Notes: generated by a model not told the origin, from the letters alone. Shown: positions 1 through 9,083, counted from the stretch's first letter. The stretch: DNA of 64,000 nucleotides from an uncultured Paraprevotella sp. (GCA_944321365.1 CALULA010000001.1:62001-126000), one strand, 5' to 3'. Numbers and translations are program-made.

Positions 1-2
1 AT

Positions 3-362
3 GTGCGTAAGCGGGCGTTATCGTTGGGGCTGGATGAACGGCAAGCCCTGCTGGGTGCCGAGATCGTCTATGCTCTGACCAATGATAAGGGGCGTACGCG
101 GGCTGAACGGGCGGGCGAACATTATTATGCCGGCATTCGCTCCACACCTTACGCTCCTTTGGTGAAGATGGCCGACCGTGCGGCCAATGTCCGTTTTTCC
201 GTGCATTCGGCCGACGGCGAGAATCTGCGCATGCATGAGGTGTATCGTCGCGAGTTGCCGCATTTCCTCATGTCACTGCATGTCGATTCGTCGGATTGCC
301 GTTTTGCTGTTCCATGCGGATTGGTAGAGTCGGTGCGCAGGGATTTGGGGCTGGAAGAGTGA
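3..362 (+). CDS. HD-type phosphohydrolase, C-terminal part (5' end outside window)
   Basis: The reading frame is open to the left edge, so only the last ~119 residues are seen. The segment YALTNDKGRTRAERA followed by YAPLVKMADRAANVRFS matches the C-terminal half of Bacteroidota HD-domain phosphohydrolases related to the SpoT hydrolase domain (ppGpp or nucleotide hydrolysis). The aspartate in KMADR is a metal- or substrate-binding position of that fold. The HD motif itself must lie upstream and cannot be checked. The gene ends at a TGA and faces the next gene convergently, with a 22-bp repeat array in the gap. The substrate is not decidable from this fragment. Confidence 0.7.
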   Translation: MRKRALSLGLDERQALLGAEIVYALTNDKGRTRAERAGEHYYAGIRSTPYAPLVKMADRAANVRFSVHSADGENLRMHEVYRRELPHFLMSLHVDSSDCRFAVPCGLVESVRRDLGLEE

Positions 363-395
363 ACTGTCGGCCAGCCTTGTACCAGGCTGAAAAAA

Positions 396-485
396 AACTT
401 GCGCAAGACTGCGGACGGTCTTGCGCATAAACGATTGCGGTCTTGCGCAAAGACGAAACCAGTCTTGCGCATAAAATCCGGACTA
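396..485 (-). repeat. 22-bp phased repeat array 1 (4 units, reverse orientation)
   Basis: Cores CTTGCGCA begin at 398, 420, 442 and 464, an exact 22-nt period. Read on the minus strand, each unit has the family form TGCGCAAGAC(T/C)-n5-CG at the same positions as in the other arrays, so this copy is inverted relative to the other seven. It fills the convergent gap between the HD phosphohydrolase and the glycosyltransferase. A short hairpin (CAGCCT/AGGCTG, 374-390) precedes it. Confidence 0.85.
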
Positions 486-1226
486 TGCGGGGCGGGGGTA
501 TTTGCGGAACCAGCCGTCCAGCCGCAGACGGATCACACCGAACACCGCTTCGCTGAAGATGCCGCCGCTCATCTTGCTCGTCCCCAGCTCGCGGTTGACG
601 AAGATGACCGGCACCTCTTTGATCTTGAACCCGCACTGTTTGGCCGTGAACTTCATCTCGATCTGGAAGGCATAGCCCTTGAAGCGCACCTTGTCCAGTT
701 CGATGGTCTCCAACACCCGGCGGCGGTAGCACTTGAATCCCGCCGTGGTGTCGTTGATTTTGAGCCCGGTGATGAGGCGGACGTATTTCGAGGCGTAGTA
801 GGACATCAGAATGCGTCCCATGGGCCAGTTCACCACGTTCACCCCGTTCACGTAGCGCGAGCCTATGGCCACATCGTAACCCTCGCGGGCGCAGGCGTCG
901 TACAGGCGCGGCAAGTCGTTGGGATTGTGGCTGAAGTCGGCATCCATTTCAAATATGTAGTCATATTTTTGCGCCACGGCCCATTTGAATCCTGCGATAT
1001 ATGCCGTGCCCAGTCCTAATTTCCCGGAGCGTTCGATGAGGTGCAGCCGGTCTTTAAATTCAGTGTTCATGAGACGTTTTACTATGTCGGCAGTCCCGTC
1101 GGGCGAACCGTCGTCGATGACCAGCAGGTCAAACGGCTGTTTCAGTCCGAATACAGCTCGGATGATGTTCTCTATATTTTCCTTTTCGTTGTAGGTCGGT
1201 ATGATGACTACGCTGTCTGCATGCAT
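483..1226 (-). CDS. Polyprenol-phosphate mannosyltransferase-like family 2 glycosyltransferase
   Basis: This GT2 enzyme of 247 residues is predicted to transfer a hexose from a nucleotide sugar to a polyprenyl phosphate at the inner face of the cytoplasmic membrane. The GT-A signature is clear: VVIIPTYNEKENI at the N-terminus, LLVIDDGSPDGTAD near residue 35, and the metal-binding FEMDADFSHNP (DxD-type) near 93. GSRYVNG and NDTTAGFKCYRR follow, as in DPM1-type synthases. There is no C-terminal membrane domain, so it resembles the short soluble DPM1 class rather than ArnC/GtrB. Start ATG 1226 is 45 nt downstream of a perfect -7 box. Donor and acceptor are inferred from family only. Confidence 0.85.
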   Translation of the reverse strand: MHADSVVIIPTYNEKENIENIIRAVFGLKQPFDLLVIDDGSPDGTADIVKRLMNTEFKDRLHLIERSGKLGLGTAYIAGFKWAVAQKYDYIFEMDADFSHNPNDLPRLYDACAREGYDVAIGSRYVNGVNVVNWPMGRILMSYYASKYVRLITGLKINDTTAGFKCYRRRVLETIELDKVRFKGYAFQIEMKFTAKQCGFKIKEVPVIFVNRELGTSKMSGGIFSEAVFGVIRLRLDGWFRKYPRPA

Positions 1227-1270
1227 GGCACAATGGTCTTTTAAAGATGAGCTGAATTGTGTTTACGGAA

Positions 1271-1278
1271 CAAATATA
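1271..1278 (-). promoter_or_regulatory. -7 promoter box for the glycosyltransferase
   Basis: Minus-strand TATATTTG matches the Bacteroidota TAnnTTTG element and lies 45 nt before the ATG at 1226. Confidence 0.6.
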
Positions 1279-1354
1279 GGGATAAAATCACGAATGCGGG
1301 CAGCAAAGCGGAAATATTTCGCGTCCGTCACCCTCTTTTTTACATATTCTTTTG

Positions 1355-1362
1355 TAATTTTG
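1355..1362 (+). promoter_or_regulatory. -7 promoter box for mfd
   Basis: TAATTTTG lies only 14 nt before the mfd ATG, so the transcript would have a leader of a few nucleotides at most. Confidence 0.55.
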
Positions 1363-1375
1363 CAAGGATTTAGAG

Positions 1376-4300
1376 ATGGAGATACAAGCTTTACAGACGC
1401 TTTATGCGGGGCACAAGCAAGTGAAGGCTTTGGCCAAGGTGTTGGATGATGCGACCGTGCGTACGGTTTTCGCAGAGGGGTTGTGCGCTTCTGCCGCTCC
1501 CTTGTTGTTTTGTGCTTTGGCCGCAGTGCGTCCGCAGCTGATGTCGCGCCCGTTCGTATTTGTGCTCGATGATGCGGAAGAAGCCGGATATTTTTATCAC
1601 GATCTGGTGCAGGTGCTGGGCGAGCATGATGTATTCTATTTCCCTTCTTCTTTCCGTCGGGCGGTGAAGTTCGGGCAGCGTGATGCCGCCAATGAGATAT
1701 TGCGTACGGAGGTGGTCAGCCGGCTGTCCGCCGGTATGAGACCCCTCTTCATCGTCAGCTGTCCGGAAGCATTGATGGAGCGGGTCGTTTCGCGGCAGCA
1801 GTTGTCGGAGCATACGCTGAAGCTTAGTGTGGGGCAGCGGGTGGATCTCACCGCCGTGGAAGGCGCGTTGAGGGACTTGGGCTTTTCCCGTGTGGACTAT
1901 GTTTATGAGCCGGGACAGTTCGCTGTGCGCGGCAGTATCCTCGATGTCTTTTCCTATTCTTCGGAATGGCCCTACCGCGTAGACTTCTTTGGCGACGAGG
2001 TGGACAGCATCCGCACGTTCGAGGTGCAGTCTCAGCTGTCGCAGGACAGGCAACAGGAGGTGATTATCGTGCCGGAGCTGGGACGGAACCAGCAGGGAAA
2101 AGTGCTTTTCACCGACTTGCTGCCGTCGGATGCTGTGCTGGTGATGAAAGATTTGTTCTATCTGCGCGATGTGGCCGACCGCGTTTATTCCGAGGGCTTT
2201 TCCGCTCAGGCTCTCATCGACGAGCAGGCACGTTCCGAAATGGAGGCGGCTGAGCAGCACGCGCGTCTTCGTGCCGACCTGCTGTTGTCCGACGGAGCAT
2301 CGCTGTTGAAGGGCATGCTGGAATTCTGTCGGGTAGAGATCGGTAACAAACCGTCTGTCCAGCCCCAGGCCACGGTGCGTTTCCACATGACGCCGCAACC
2401 TGTCTTTCATAAGAATTTTGAGCTGGTGAACCGCTCGTTTCATGACTATATGGCCGAGGGGTACACCTTATATATATTAGCCGATTCGGCCAAACAGACC
2501 GACCGTCTGGCTGCCATCTTCCAGGAGCAGGGCACGGGGATAACCTTCACTCCCGTGGACAAGACGTTGCATGCCGGTTTTGCCGACGACGATCTGAAAG
2601 TCTGTTTCTTCACCGATCACCAGATTTTCGACCGCTTCCATAAGTATAATCTGCGCAGCGACAAGGCACGTAGCGGAAAAGTGGCCCTTTCGCTGAAAGA
2701 GCTTCAGGAGTTCAATATCGGCGACTATGTGGTGCATGTAGATCATGGCGTGGGGCGTTTCGGCGGACTGGTGCGCATACCTAATGGCGGTACCATGCAA
2801 GAGGTCATCAAGATCATCTACCAGAACGATGATGTGGTGTTCGTGTCCATTCATGCCTTGCATAAAGTGAGCAAGTATCGGGGCAAGGAAGGAGAACCGC
2901 CGAGGCTCAACAAGCTGGGTACCGGTGCGTGGGAACGGTTGAAGGAACGCACCAAAGCCAAGATAAAAGACATTGCCCGTGATTTGATACGCCTCTATGC
3001 CTTGCGCCGTCAGGAGCAGGGGTTTGCCTTCAGTCCGGACAGTTTCCTGCAGCATGAGCTGGAGGCCGGTTTCCTTTATGAGGACACCCCCGACCAGCTG
3101 AAAGCCACACAGGCCGTGAAGGCCGACATGGAGCGTGCCCGTCCGATGGACCGTCTGGTGTGTGGCGACGTAGGTTTCGGCAAAACGGAGGTTGCGGTGC
3201 GGGCGGCCTTCAAGGCCTGTGCGGACAACAAGCAGGTGGCCGTGCTTGTTCCGACCACAGTGCTGGCTTATCAGCACTTTCAGACTTTCTCCGCCCGCCT
3301 GAAAGGGATGCCCGTCCGTGTGGATTACCTGAGCCGTGCCCGTACGCCGGCGCAGACAAAGGAGATTCTGAAAGAGCTGGCGGAGGGGAACATCAATATC
3401 ATTATCGGTACGCACAAACTGATAGGAAAGTCAGTAAAATTCAAGGATCTGGGATTGCTGATTATCGATGAGGAGCAAAAATTCGGCGTGGCGACCAAGG
3501 AAAAGTTGCGCCAGATGAAGGTGAACGTGGACACATTGACGCTTACGGCCACGCCCATTCCGCGCACGTTGCAATTCTCTCTCATGGGGGCGCGCGACCT
3601 TTCTGTGATTCAGACCCCGCCGCCCAACCGTTATCCGGTGCAGACGGAGGTGCATACCTTCAGTGCGGAACTGATAGCCGATGCCGTGAACTTTGAGATG
3701 AGCCGCAACGGACAGGTGTTCATCGTCAACAACCGCATATCCGGCCTTTACGATCTGGAGGCACTGGTGCGCAAGCATGTGCCGGACGCACGGGTCTGTG
3801 TGGGGCATGGCCGTATGTCACCGGACGAACTGGAGAAAGTGATCCTGGGCTTTGTGAATTACGATTACGATGTTTTGATTTCCACAACGATTATAGAAAG
3901 CGGAATAGATATCCCAAATGCCAACACGATTATCATCAACGGAGCGCAGAACTTTGGCCTGAGTGACTTGCATCAGATGCGTGGCCGGGTGGGACGGAGC
4001 AATAAAAAAGCTTTCTGCTACCTGATGGCACCGCCGCTGGCCCTGCTGCCGCCGGAAGCTCGCCGCCGTCTGCAGGCCATAGAGAACTTCAGCGATCTGG
4101 GTTCCGGCATACACATTGCCATGCAGGACCTGGACATCCGCGGGGCGGGCAACCTCTTGGGTGCGGAGCAGAGTGGCTTCATTGCCGACCTTGGATATGA
4201 GACCTATCAGAAGATTCTTTCAGAAGCCGTCAAGGAATTGAAGAACGATGAGTTTGCCGACCTGTATGCCGACGAGATCCGCAAGGGGAACGACTTGGGA

Positions 4301-4777
4301 GGAGAGACGTTTGTCGATGAATGCACGCTGGAGAGCGACCTGCCGATGTCCTTTTCAGAGGCCTATGTGCCCAGCAGCAGTGAGCGCATGCTGCTCTACC
4401 GTGAGCTGGACGGGCTGGAGCGCGACGAGGATGTGGAGGCTTTCCGCCTGCGCATGAAGGACCGTTTCGGCGAGATTCCCGAAGAGGGCGAGGAGCTGAT
4501 TCGCGTGGTGACGCTCCGCCGGTTGGGCAAACAGCTGGGGGCTGAAAGGATATTCCTCAAGGGAGGGCGCATGGTGTTCTATTTCGTGCAGAACGAGAAA
4601 AGTCCTTATTTTCAGAGCCGCGCTTTCGGACAGTGCATAGCTTATGCGGGGATGAACGCCCACCGCTGCAACCTGCGTGAGGCCAACGGTCGCCGTTCGA
4701 TGGTGATTCAGGACGTGCGTTCGGTGAAAGAGGCCGTAGACATCCTGCGCCAGATTTCGGAGCTTCAGGCGGTGTGA
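1376..4777 (+). CDS. mfd: Transcription-repair coupling factor Mfd
   Basis: This protein of 1133 residues has the usual length for Bacteroidota Mfd. It is an ATP-driven DNA translocase that removes stalled RNA polymerase at lesions and recruits UvrA. The N-terminal UvrB-like domain includes VFVLDDAEEAGYFYHD. The RNA-polymerase-interaction domain contains GDYVVHVDHGVGRF. The RecG-like motor has Walker A GDVGFGKTE (about residue 597), the DEEQ box (about 698), TATPIPRTL and the motif VI region QMRGRVGRS. The TRCF C-terminal domain follows. The N-terminal start agrees with the family. Transcription begins very close to the ATG, and the gene appears monocistronic because the next gene is convergent. 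Confidence 0.97.
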   Translation: MEIQALQTLYAGHKQVKALAKVLDDATVRTVFAEGLCASAAPLLFCALAAVRPQLMSRPFVFVLDDAEEAGYFYHDLVQVLGEHDVFYFPSSFRRAVKFGQRDAANEILRTEVVSRLSAGMRPLFIVSCPEALMERVVSRQQLSEHTLKLSVGQRVDLTAVEGALRDLGFSRVDYVYEPGQFAVRGSILDVFSYSSEWPYRVDFFGDEVDSIRTFEVQSQLSQDRQQEVIIVPELGRNQQGKVLFTDLLPSDAVLVMKDLFYLRDVADRVYSEGFSAQALIDEQARSEMEAAEQHARLRADLLLSDGASLLKGMLEFCRVEIGNKPSVQPQATVRFHMTPQPVFHKNFELVNRSFHDYMAEGYTLYILADSAKQTDRLAAIFQEQGTGITFTPVDKTLHAGFADDDLKVCFFTDHQIFDRFHKYNLRSDKARSGKVALSLKELQEFNIGDYVVHVDHGVGRFGGLVRIPNGGTMQEVIKIIYQNDDVVFVSIHALHKVSKYRGKEGEPPRLNKLGTGAWERLKERTKAKIKDIARDLIRLYALRRQEQGFAFSPDSFLQHELEAGFLYEDTPDQLKATQAVKADMERARPMDRLVCGDVGFGKTEVAVRAAFKACADNKQVAVLVPTTVLAYQHFQTFSARLKGMPVRVDYLSRARTPAQTKEILKELAEGNINIIIGTHKLIGKSVKFKDLGLLIIDEEQKFGVATKEKLRQMKVNVDTLTLTATPIPRTLQFSLMGARDLSVIQTPPPNRYPVQTEVHTFSAELIADAVNFEMSRNGQVFIVNNRISGLYDLEALVRKHVPDARVCVGHGRMSPDELEKVILGFVNYDYDVLISTTIIESGIDIPNANTIIINGAQNFGLSDLHQMRGRVGRSNKKAFCYLMAPPLALLPPEARRRLQAIENFSDLGSGIHIAMQDLDIRGAGNLLGAEQSGFIADLGYETYQKILSEAVKELKNDEFADLYADEIRKGNDLGGETFVDECTLESDLPMSFSEAYVPSSSERMLLYRELDGLERDEDVEAFRLRMKDRFGEIPEEGEELIRVVTLRRLGKQLGAERIFLKGGRMVFYFVQNEKSPYFQSRAFGQCIAYAGMNAHRCNLREANGRRSMVIQDVRSVKEAVDILRQISELQAV

Positions 4778-4914
4778 GCCCTCTTCTCTACGTTCCGTAG
4801 CTGTCTTGTTCTCGTTTTTTGTATGCGTCAGACTGCCATCCTTTGTAACTCTGTATGGTAAAAAGGGAGCCGTAAGCGGTGGACGGGCGGCACCGTCCGC
4901 AAGGTGTGGCTGCG

Positions 4915-5000
4915 GTGATGCGCAAGACCGCCGGCGTTCTTGCGCAAGGATGATGGGAGTGATGCGCAAGAATGCATGCATCTGTGCGCATGAAAAAACG
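4915..5000 (+). repeat. 22-bp phased repeat array 2 (4 units)
   Basis: TGCGCA cores lie at 4919, 4941, 4963 and 4985, exactly 22 nt apart. They are followed by AAGAC, AAGGA, AAGAA and TGAAA. The array is in the convergent gap between mfd and the phosphatase gene. Confidence 0.85.
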
Positions 5001-5065
5001 GCTTGACCGAATGGGACGATCAGAGTGGGGCGGTGAGGCGGTCCGTTTCGCGGCACATCCGCCTT

Positions 5066-5626
5066 TCAGTTGGCCGTGGCACCGGTTTCTTCCGGCGTGG
5101 CGGAGAAGCGGAACGGCGGACGGAGCGTGATGTGGCGTACTTCGGCATTCTCCATGCGCGGGATGTCGCGCAGGGTGCAGTGTAGGCAGACTGCCTGTAT
5201 GACACGGCAGAAAAGTCCGTGGCTGACCACCAGCAACCGTTTTCCTTCGTAGCGCGAAGTGACGCTGTTGAGAAATTCAACGGCGCGGGCGGACATGGAT
5301 TCCACACTTTCAGCCCGGCTGTCTATCTTCGTGCGGGCTTTCAGGATGTCCATACCGGTGAACGGGCCCCAGTCACGTTCCCGCAGGAGCGGGGTGTATT
5401 CCGGTTGCAGGCCGTGCGCCTCGTTCAGTATGGCTGCGGTGTCGCGGCAGCGTTGCAGGTCGCTGCAGAGCAAGGCATCGAAGTGCGCCTCCTTCAATTC
5501 ATCTCTCAGCTGCCGGGCCTGTGCCAGTCCTTCTTCGCTCAGGTGGCCGGGCAGATGCCCCTGCAGGATGTTGGCCTTGTTCTCTTCCGTTTGTCCGTGT
5601 CTCACCAGATAAAGTTCCGTCTCCAT
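5066..5626 (-). CDS. Histidine phosphatase family protein (phosphoglycerate-mutase-like)
   Basis: This is a predicted cytoplasmic phosphatase of the branch-1 histidine phosphatase superfamily, 186 residues. LYLVRHGQTEENK gives the catalytic RHG. SDLQRCRDTA follows, then RERDWGPFTG with the acid/base Glu, and VVSHGLFCRVI with the second catalytic His. I chose the ATG at 5626 because the protein then starts METELYLVRHG, as in relatives. An upstream ATG at 5662 would add 12 residues outside the fold. Alpha-ribazole phosphatase and general sugar-phosphate phosphatases share these motifs, so the substrate is unknown. Confidence 0.88.
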   Translation of the reverse strand: METELYLVRHGQTEENKANILQGHLPGHLSEEGLAQARQLRDELKEAHFDALLCSDLQRCRDTAAILNEAHGLQPEYTPLLRERDWGPFTGMDILKARTKIDSRAESVESMSARAVEFLNSVTSRYEGKRLLVVSHGLFCRVIQAVCLHCTLRDIPRMENAEVRHITLRPPFRFSATPEETGATAN

Positions 5627-5732
5627 GTCATGTCTTGTCGTTATGCGTTGCAAAGAAAGCAAATAAAATCCGCAAAAAGTCCTTTTTCCTGCTTTTTTCC
5701 GTCTTTCTTTCGGTTTTCCGTCATTAATTTCG

Positions 5733-5740
5733 TATATTAG
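5733..5740 (+). promoter_or_regulatory. Probable -7 box for the DUF308 gene
   Basis: TATATTAG matches TAnnTTTG at all but one fixed position and lies 29 nt before the ATG at 5769. Confidence 0.4.
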
Positions 5741-5768
5741 CCCTCGGCAAACTTCAAATATCAGGATT

Positions 5769-6338
5769 ATGAAAGTCGTGAACAGTTATATTTTCCGTGC
5801 TGTATGCGCGTTGCTGGTCGGCATACTGCTGGTGTCCAATCCCGAACGGATGACGGAAGTGCTGGTGCAGGTCATTGGCGGGTTGTTCCTTATCTCCGGA
5901 CTGTTGTCCTTGGTCAGCTATGTCGTTATCCTTTATGCTGACAAGGGTGTAGTGAAACCCGCTTTTCCGTTGGTCGGGGTGGGCAGTCTGCTGTTCGGCG
6001 TCTTTCTCGGTTTCTTTCCGGCACTCTTCATCACCTATCTGATGTATATCTTCGGCTTTTTGATGGTGGTGGCCGGTGTCAATCAGCTGTGGAATCTGTT
6101 CCGTCTGCGGCGGCTTATTCCCTTTCGCTGGTATGCGTTGCTGATTGCACTGGTGGTCGCGGCCTTGGGACTGTATGTGTTGTTCAAGCCCAGGGAGTCG
6201 GCGGCCATGCCTTTTGTCCTTCTGGGCATAACCTTTATTATCTATGGCGTTTCTGAAGTGGTGAACGGGGTGCGCTGGCGTAAGTATAGCCGGATACGGG
6301 AGTCGGAGGAACGCGCGCAGGCTGAGCTGATAGAATGA
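5769..6338 (+). CDS. DUF308 / HdeD-like membrane protein
   Basis: This 189-residue protein is almost entirely hydrophobic, with six apparent membrane segments in three similar pairs. Each pair ends in a short basic loop (for example RLRRLIPFRW). Repeats such as VIGGLFLISGLLSLVSYVV and FGFLMVVAGVNQLWN are typical of DUF308/HdeD proteins, which in enterobacteria are linked to acid resistance. The tail RKYSRIRESEERAQAELIE is charged and cytoplasmic. No catalytic motif is visible, so no biochemical role is assigned. It stands alone between a divergent phosphatase and a terminator. Confidence 0.8.
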   Translation: MKVVNSYIFRAVCALLVGILLVSNPERMTEVLVQVIGGLFLISGLLSLVSYVVILYADKGVVKPAFPLVGVGSLLFGVFLGFFPALFITYLMYIFGFLMVVAGVNQLWNLFRLRRLIPFRWYALLIALVVAALGLYVLFKPRESAAMPFVLLGITFIIYGVSEVVNGVRWRKYSRIRESEERAQAELIE

Positions 6339-6374
6339 TGCGTTCCGGCGCATTGCCGGACGTAAGCATATGAC

Positions 6375-6424
6375 AAAGCCGCTCTGTCATGAAAGGATAT
6401 TCATCATGGCGAGAGCGGCTTTTT
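6375..6424. terminator. Bidirectional intrinsic terminator
   Basis: AAAGCCGCTCT (6375-6385) pairs with AGAGCGGCTTT (6412-6422). The flanking A and T runs would serve the DUF308 gene on the plus strand and the hydrogenase gene on the minus strand. Confidence 0.85.
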
Positions 6425-6443
6425 GCGATGCTGTTCCGCGAGG

Positions 6444-7886
6444 TTATTCTTTCTTTTTCAGTTCGGTGTCGAACTGACGGATGGCGGCCATCCCTTCGTT
6501 GCAGGCACATGGTCCGCTGATGCAGCCTCCGGGGCAGGCCATTACCTCGATCATGCGGGTGGGGCACTTGCCCGTCTTGGCGTAAGCTTTCAGAGCAGCG
6601 ATGTTCTTTTTGTTCAGGTCTGCTATGATGGTTCCTTGCAAGGTCTGATCGCCCACCATGTTTTTCACGGCGGTAAACACCCCGCCTGTTTTGGCAAAAC
6701 CGTGAGCGTCGTGTCCGGCATGTTCTTCGGGGACGAAAGGCTCGCATTCATCCGGATTGATTTCCAGTCCTTCCAGTACGGCGTCCAGTTCGCGGAATGT
6801 CCAGACGAAGTCCACATTGGGATTTTCTTTACCCTCAGCTTTTTTTGAGGCGCAAGGGGCGATGAAAACGGTCTCGGCTTCCGGATGTTTCTTTTTGGCA
6901 TATTGGGCGATGTAGAACATCGGTGAACCGGTTGAGGAAACATAGGGCATGATTTCCGGTATATGTTTCCGCGCCAGCTGGACGTAAGCCGAGCAGCAGC
7001 TGGTGGTCATGAAGGCCGCTCCGCCCTCCAGCCTTTCCTTGAACTCTTCCGCCTCGTTCCGGATGGTCTCTTCCGCACCGTAGGCTACTTCCAGCACATC
7101 GGTGAATCCGATGGCCCTCAAGGCTCCGAACACTTTTTCTATCGGATATTTGAACTGTGCCAATACGGATGGAGCAACCATGGCCACCATGGGTTTGCCT
7201 GCTCTGATACGCTTCAGCACGTCGAAGACATAGCATGTGTCGAATATGGCTCCGAACGGACAGGCGTTCAGGCATTTCCCGCAGTATATGCATTTGTCCG
7301 GGTCTATGTGTTCCACACCGTACTCATCTTTGGAGATGGCTTTCACGGGGCATGCTTCTTCACACGGAACGGGAATGTATACAATAGCGTGATAGGGGCA
7401 CACCTGATGACACCGGCCGCAGCTGATACACTTCTCATGGTCTATACTGGCTTTGCCTTCGGCATCGTAGCTGATGGCATCTTTCGGACAGTTGTTGTAA
7501 CAGGGCCTTGCCGCACAGCCACGGCAAAGATTGCTCACCTCATAATTGATTTTCACGCACGACGAGCAGGCTTCGTCCATAACGCTGAGAATGCTTTTCT
7601 CAGGATCCGGACGGTCGCGTTCCAACATGCGGGCGGCGTAGTTGGAGAGACGTTCCGTCTCGTCCGTCTCGTCGGTCATGTCGAAGCCCATCATAGCCAT
7701 GGTCTTGTACTTGGTCACGGCCCGCTCTTTGTACACACAGCAACGTCCTACAGGTTTCTGTTTGCGGGGATGCAGTTCCAGCGGCAGCCGGTCGATGCGT
7801 TCCAAAAGCTCGTTTGCTTTCCACATTTTCACCAATCGCGCCAGCAACTGGTAGCGAATGAACATGATATTGTTGTTGTATGCCAT
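6444..7886 (-). CDS. Monomeric [FeFe]-hydrogenase with N-terminal 4Fe-4S domains (group B-like)
   Basis: This 480-residue cytoplasmic hydrogenase makes or oxidises H2, probably as a sink for ferredoxin electrons. Residues ~107-215 hold several cysteine clusters, including CISCGRCHQVCP and CIYCGKCLNACP. The H-cluster domain follows with L1 TTSCCSAY (295-301), L2 APCASKK (343-349) and L3 MACPGGCISGPCAC (from 449). The L3 ending GP rather than GGG, and L2 APC, fit group B enzymes of gut Bacteroidota rather than group A. Its maturases hydE, hydG and hydF are encoded divergently next door, which supports function. The first ~100 residues carry only a CC pair and no recognisable cluster motif. Confidence 0.88.
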   Translation of the reverse strand: MAYNNNIMFIRYQLLARLVKMWKANELLERIDRLPLELHPRKQKPVGRCCVYKERAVTKYKTMAMMGFDMTDETDETERLSNYAARMLERDRPDPEKSILSVMDEACSSCVKINYEVSNLCRGCAARPCYNNCPKDAISYDAEGKASIDHEKCISCGRCHQVCPYHAIVYIPVPCEEACPVKAISKDEYGVEHIDPDKCIYCGKCLNACPFGAIFDTCYVFDVLKRIRAGKPMVAMVAPSVLAQFKYPIEKVFGALRAIGFTDVLEVAYGAEETIRNEAEEFKERLEGGAAFMTTSCCSAYVQLARKHIPEIMPYVSSTGSPMFYIAQYAKKKHPEAETVFIAPCASKKAEGKENPNVDFVWTFRELDAVLEGLEINPDECEPFVPEEHAGHDAHGFAKTGGVFTAVKNMVGDQTLQGTIIADLNKKNIAALKAYAKTGKCPTRMIEVMACPGGCISGPCACNEGMAAIRQFDTELKKKE

Positions 7887-7917
7887 CGTTTAGGATTATT
7901 TAGTTATGATTAGGCGG

Positions 7918-7925
7918 CAAATCTA
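7918..7925 (-). promoter_or_regulatory. -7 promoter box for the hydrogenase gene
   Basis: Minus-strand TAGATTTG lies 32 nt before the ATG at 7886. It is back-to-back with the hydE box, with only 23 nt between the two. Confidence 0.65.
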
Positions 7926-7948
7926 CGAAAAAAAAAGCAGCTTTTATG

Positions 7949-7956
7949 TATCTTTG
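7949..7956 (+). promoter_or_regulatory. -7 promoter box for hydEGF
   Basis: TATCTTTG on the plus strand. Because transcription would start near 7963, an ATG at 7946 cannot be the translation start. The ATGs at 7967 and 7997 remain. Confidence 0.65.
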
Positions 7957-7996
7957 TGTCAATTTTATGGTAGAAAGTGAAGATAAGCTGTCCGAG

Positions 7997-9073
7997 ATGC
8001 GTTTCTCTGCGTTGCTGGAGAGATTGGCGACCGGCGAAAGTCCGGGTCGTGAGGGATGGCGTTTGCTGCTGACGGCCCTTAGCGGGGAGCAGGACTGCCG
8101 TCTGCGTCGGTGCGCCTCGGAGGTGGCCCGGCGTAATTTCGGTAACGGCATATACATTCGCGGACTGATAGAGATTTCTTCCTGTTGTCGCAACGACTGT
8201 TACTATTGCGGGCTGAGACGTTCCAACCGTCAGGCGTCGCGCTACCGTCTGACGGCAGATGAGATTCTGGATTGTTGCCGTGAAGGCGATCGTCTGGGGT
8301 TCGGTACGTTTGTGCTGCAAGGCGGTGAAGACAACGCGCAGAGCGATGAATGGCTGGCGGATGTGGTGCGTGCCATTCGTTCGGAGTTCCCGGAGCGGGC
8401 TATTACATTGTCGGTCGGTGAGCGCAGTGAAGAGGCCTACCGCAAATTCCGCAGGGCGGGGGCTGACCGTTATCTGCTTCGTCACGAGACGCGCAATGCA
8501 GAACATTACGCCCGCCTGCATCCGTCAGCCATGCGGCTTGACAGGCGTTTGCACTGTCTTGAGGTCTTGAAGCGGTTGGGGTTTCAGACTGGAGCCGGCA
8601 TGATGGTGGGAACACCGTGGCAGACGGTGGATTGTCTGTTGGATGACATCGCCTTTCTGGAAGAGCTGGAACCGGAAATGATCGGCATGGGACCTTTCAT
8701 CCCGGCGGCTCACACTCCGCTTGCCCGTTATTCGTCTGGCTCTGTCGCTCTTACGCTACGGCTGGTGGCGTTGATGCGCCTGCGGTTTCCAGGGGCTTTG
8801 ATTCCGGCAACTACGGCTTTGGCTACGCTGGATCCTGCAGGCCGTAAGGCGGCTGTCCTGGCGGGTGCAAACGTCGTGATGCCCAATCTGTCGCCATTAG
8901 CTGTGCGGGGCAAGTACTCCATCTACGACAGTAAGGCTTATACGGGAAGTGAGGCTGCCGAGAGCCTTGGGCTGTTGCAGCGAGAATTGGAAAGCATCGG
9001 CTATACCATCGTTTACGGTCGTGGCGATGCTCTGTCGTCGGAAAGACGGCAGACTGACAGAATACTCATATAA
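7997..9073 (+). CDS. hydE: [FeFe]-hydrogenase maturase HydE (radical SAM)
   Basis: HydE is a radical-SAM enzyme that works with HydG and HydF to build the diiron subcluster of [FeFe]-hydrogenase. The motif CCRNDCYYCG supplies the CX3CX2C ligands (C64, C68, C71 from this start). IEISSCCRND and YRLTADEILDCCREG are typical HydE segments, and FVLQGGED fits the barrel strand that follows. From ATG 7997 the protein is 358 residues, near the family's ~350, and it has an A/G-rich leader. ATG 7967 would add ten residues. ATG 7946 lies upstream of the predicted transcription start. hydG begins 10 nt after the stop. Confidence 0.93.
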   Translation: MRFSALLERLATGESPGREGWRLLLTALSGEQDCRLRRCASEVARRNFGNGIYIRGLIEISSCCRNDCYYCGLRRSNRQASRYRLTADEILDCCREGDRLGFGTFVLQGGEDNAQSDEWLADVVRAIRSEFPERAITLSVGERSEEAYRKFRRAGADRYLLRHETRNAEHYARLHPSAMRLDRRLHCLEVLKRLGFQTGAGMMVGTPWQTVDCLLDDIAFLEELEPEMIGMGPFIPAAHTPLARYSSGSVALTLRLVALMRLRFPGALIPATTALATLDPAGRKAAVLAGANVVMPNLSPLAVRGKYSIYDSKAYTGSEAAESLGLLQRELESIGYTIVYGRGDALSSERRQTDRILI

Positions 9074-9083
9074 AACAAGGTAT

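Noticed and set aside
368..397. Hairpin before array 1 as an intrinsic terminator
   Set aside because: The stem CAGCCT/AGGCTG is followed by A, not T, on the plus strand, and on the minus strand the T run precedes the stem.
399..1019. Plus-strand open frame beginning inside array 1
   Set aside because: It reads through the repeat and then antisense to the glycosyltransferase gene, which has clear motifs on the minus strand.
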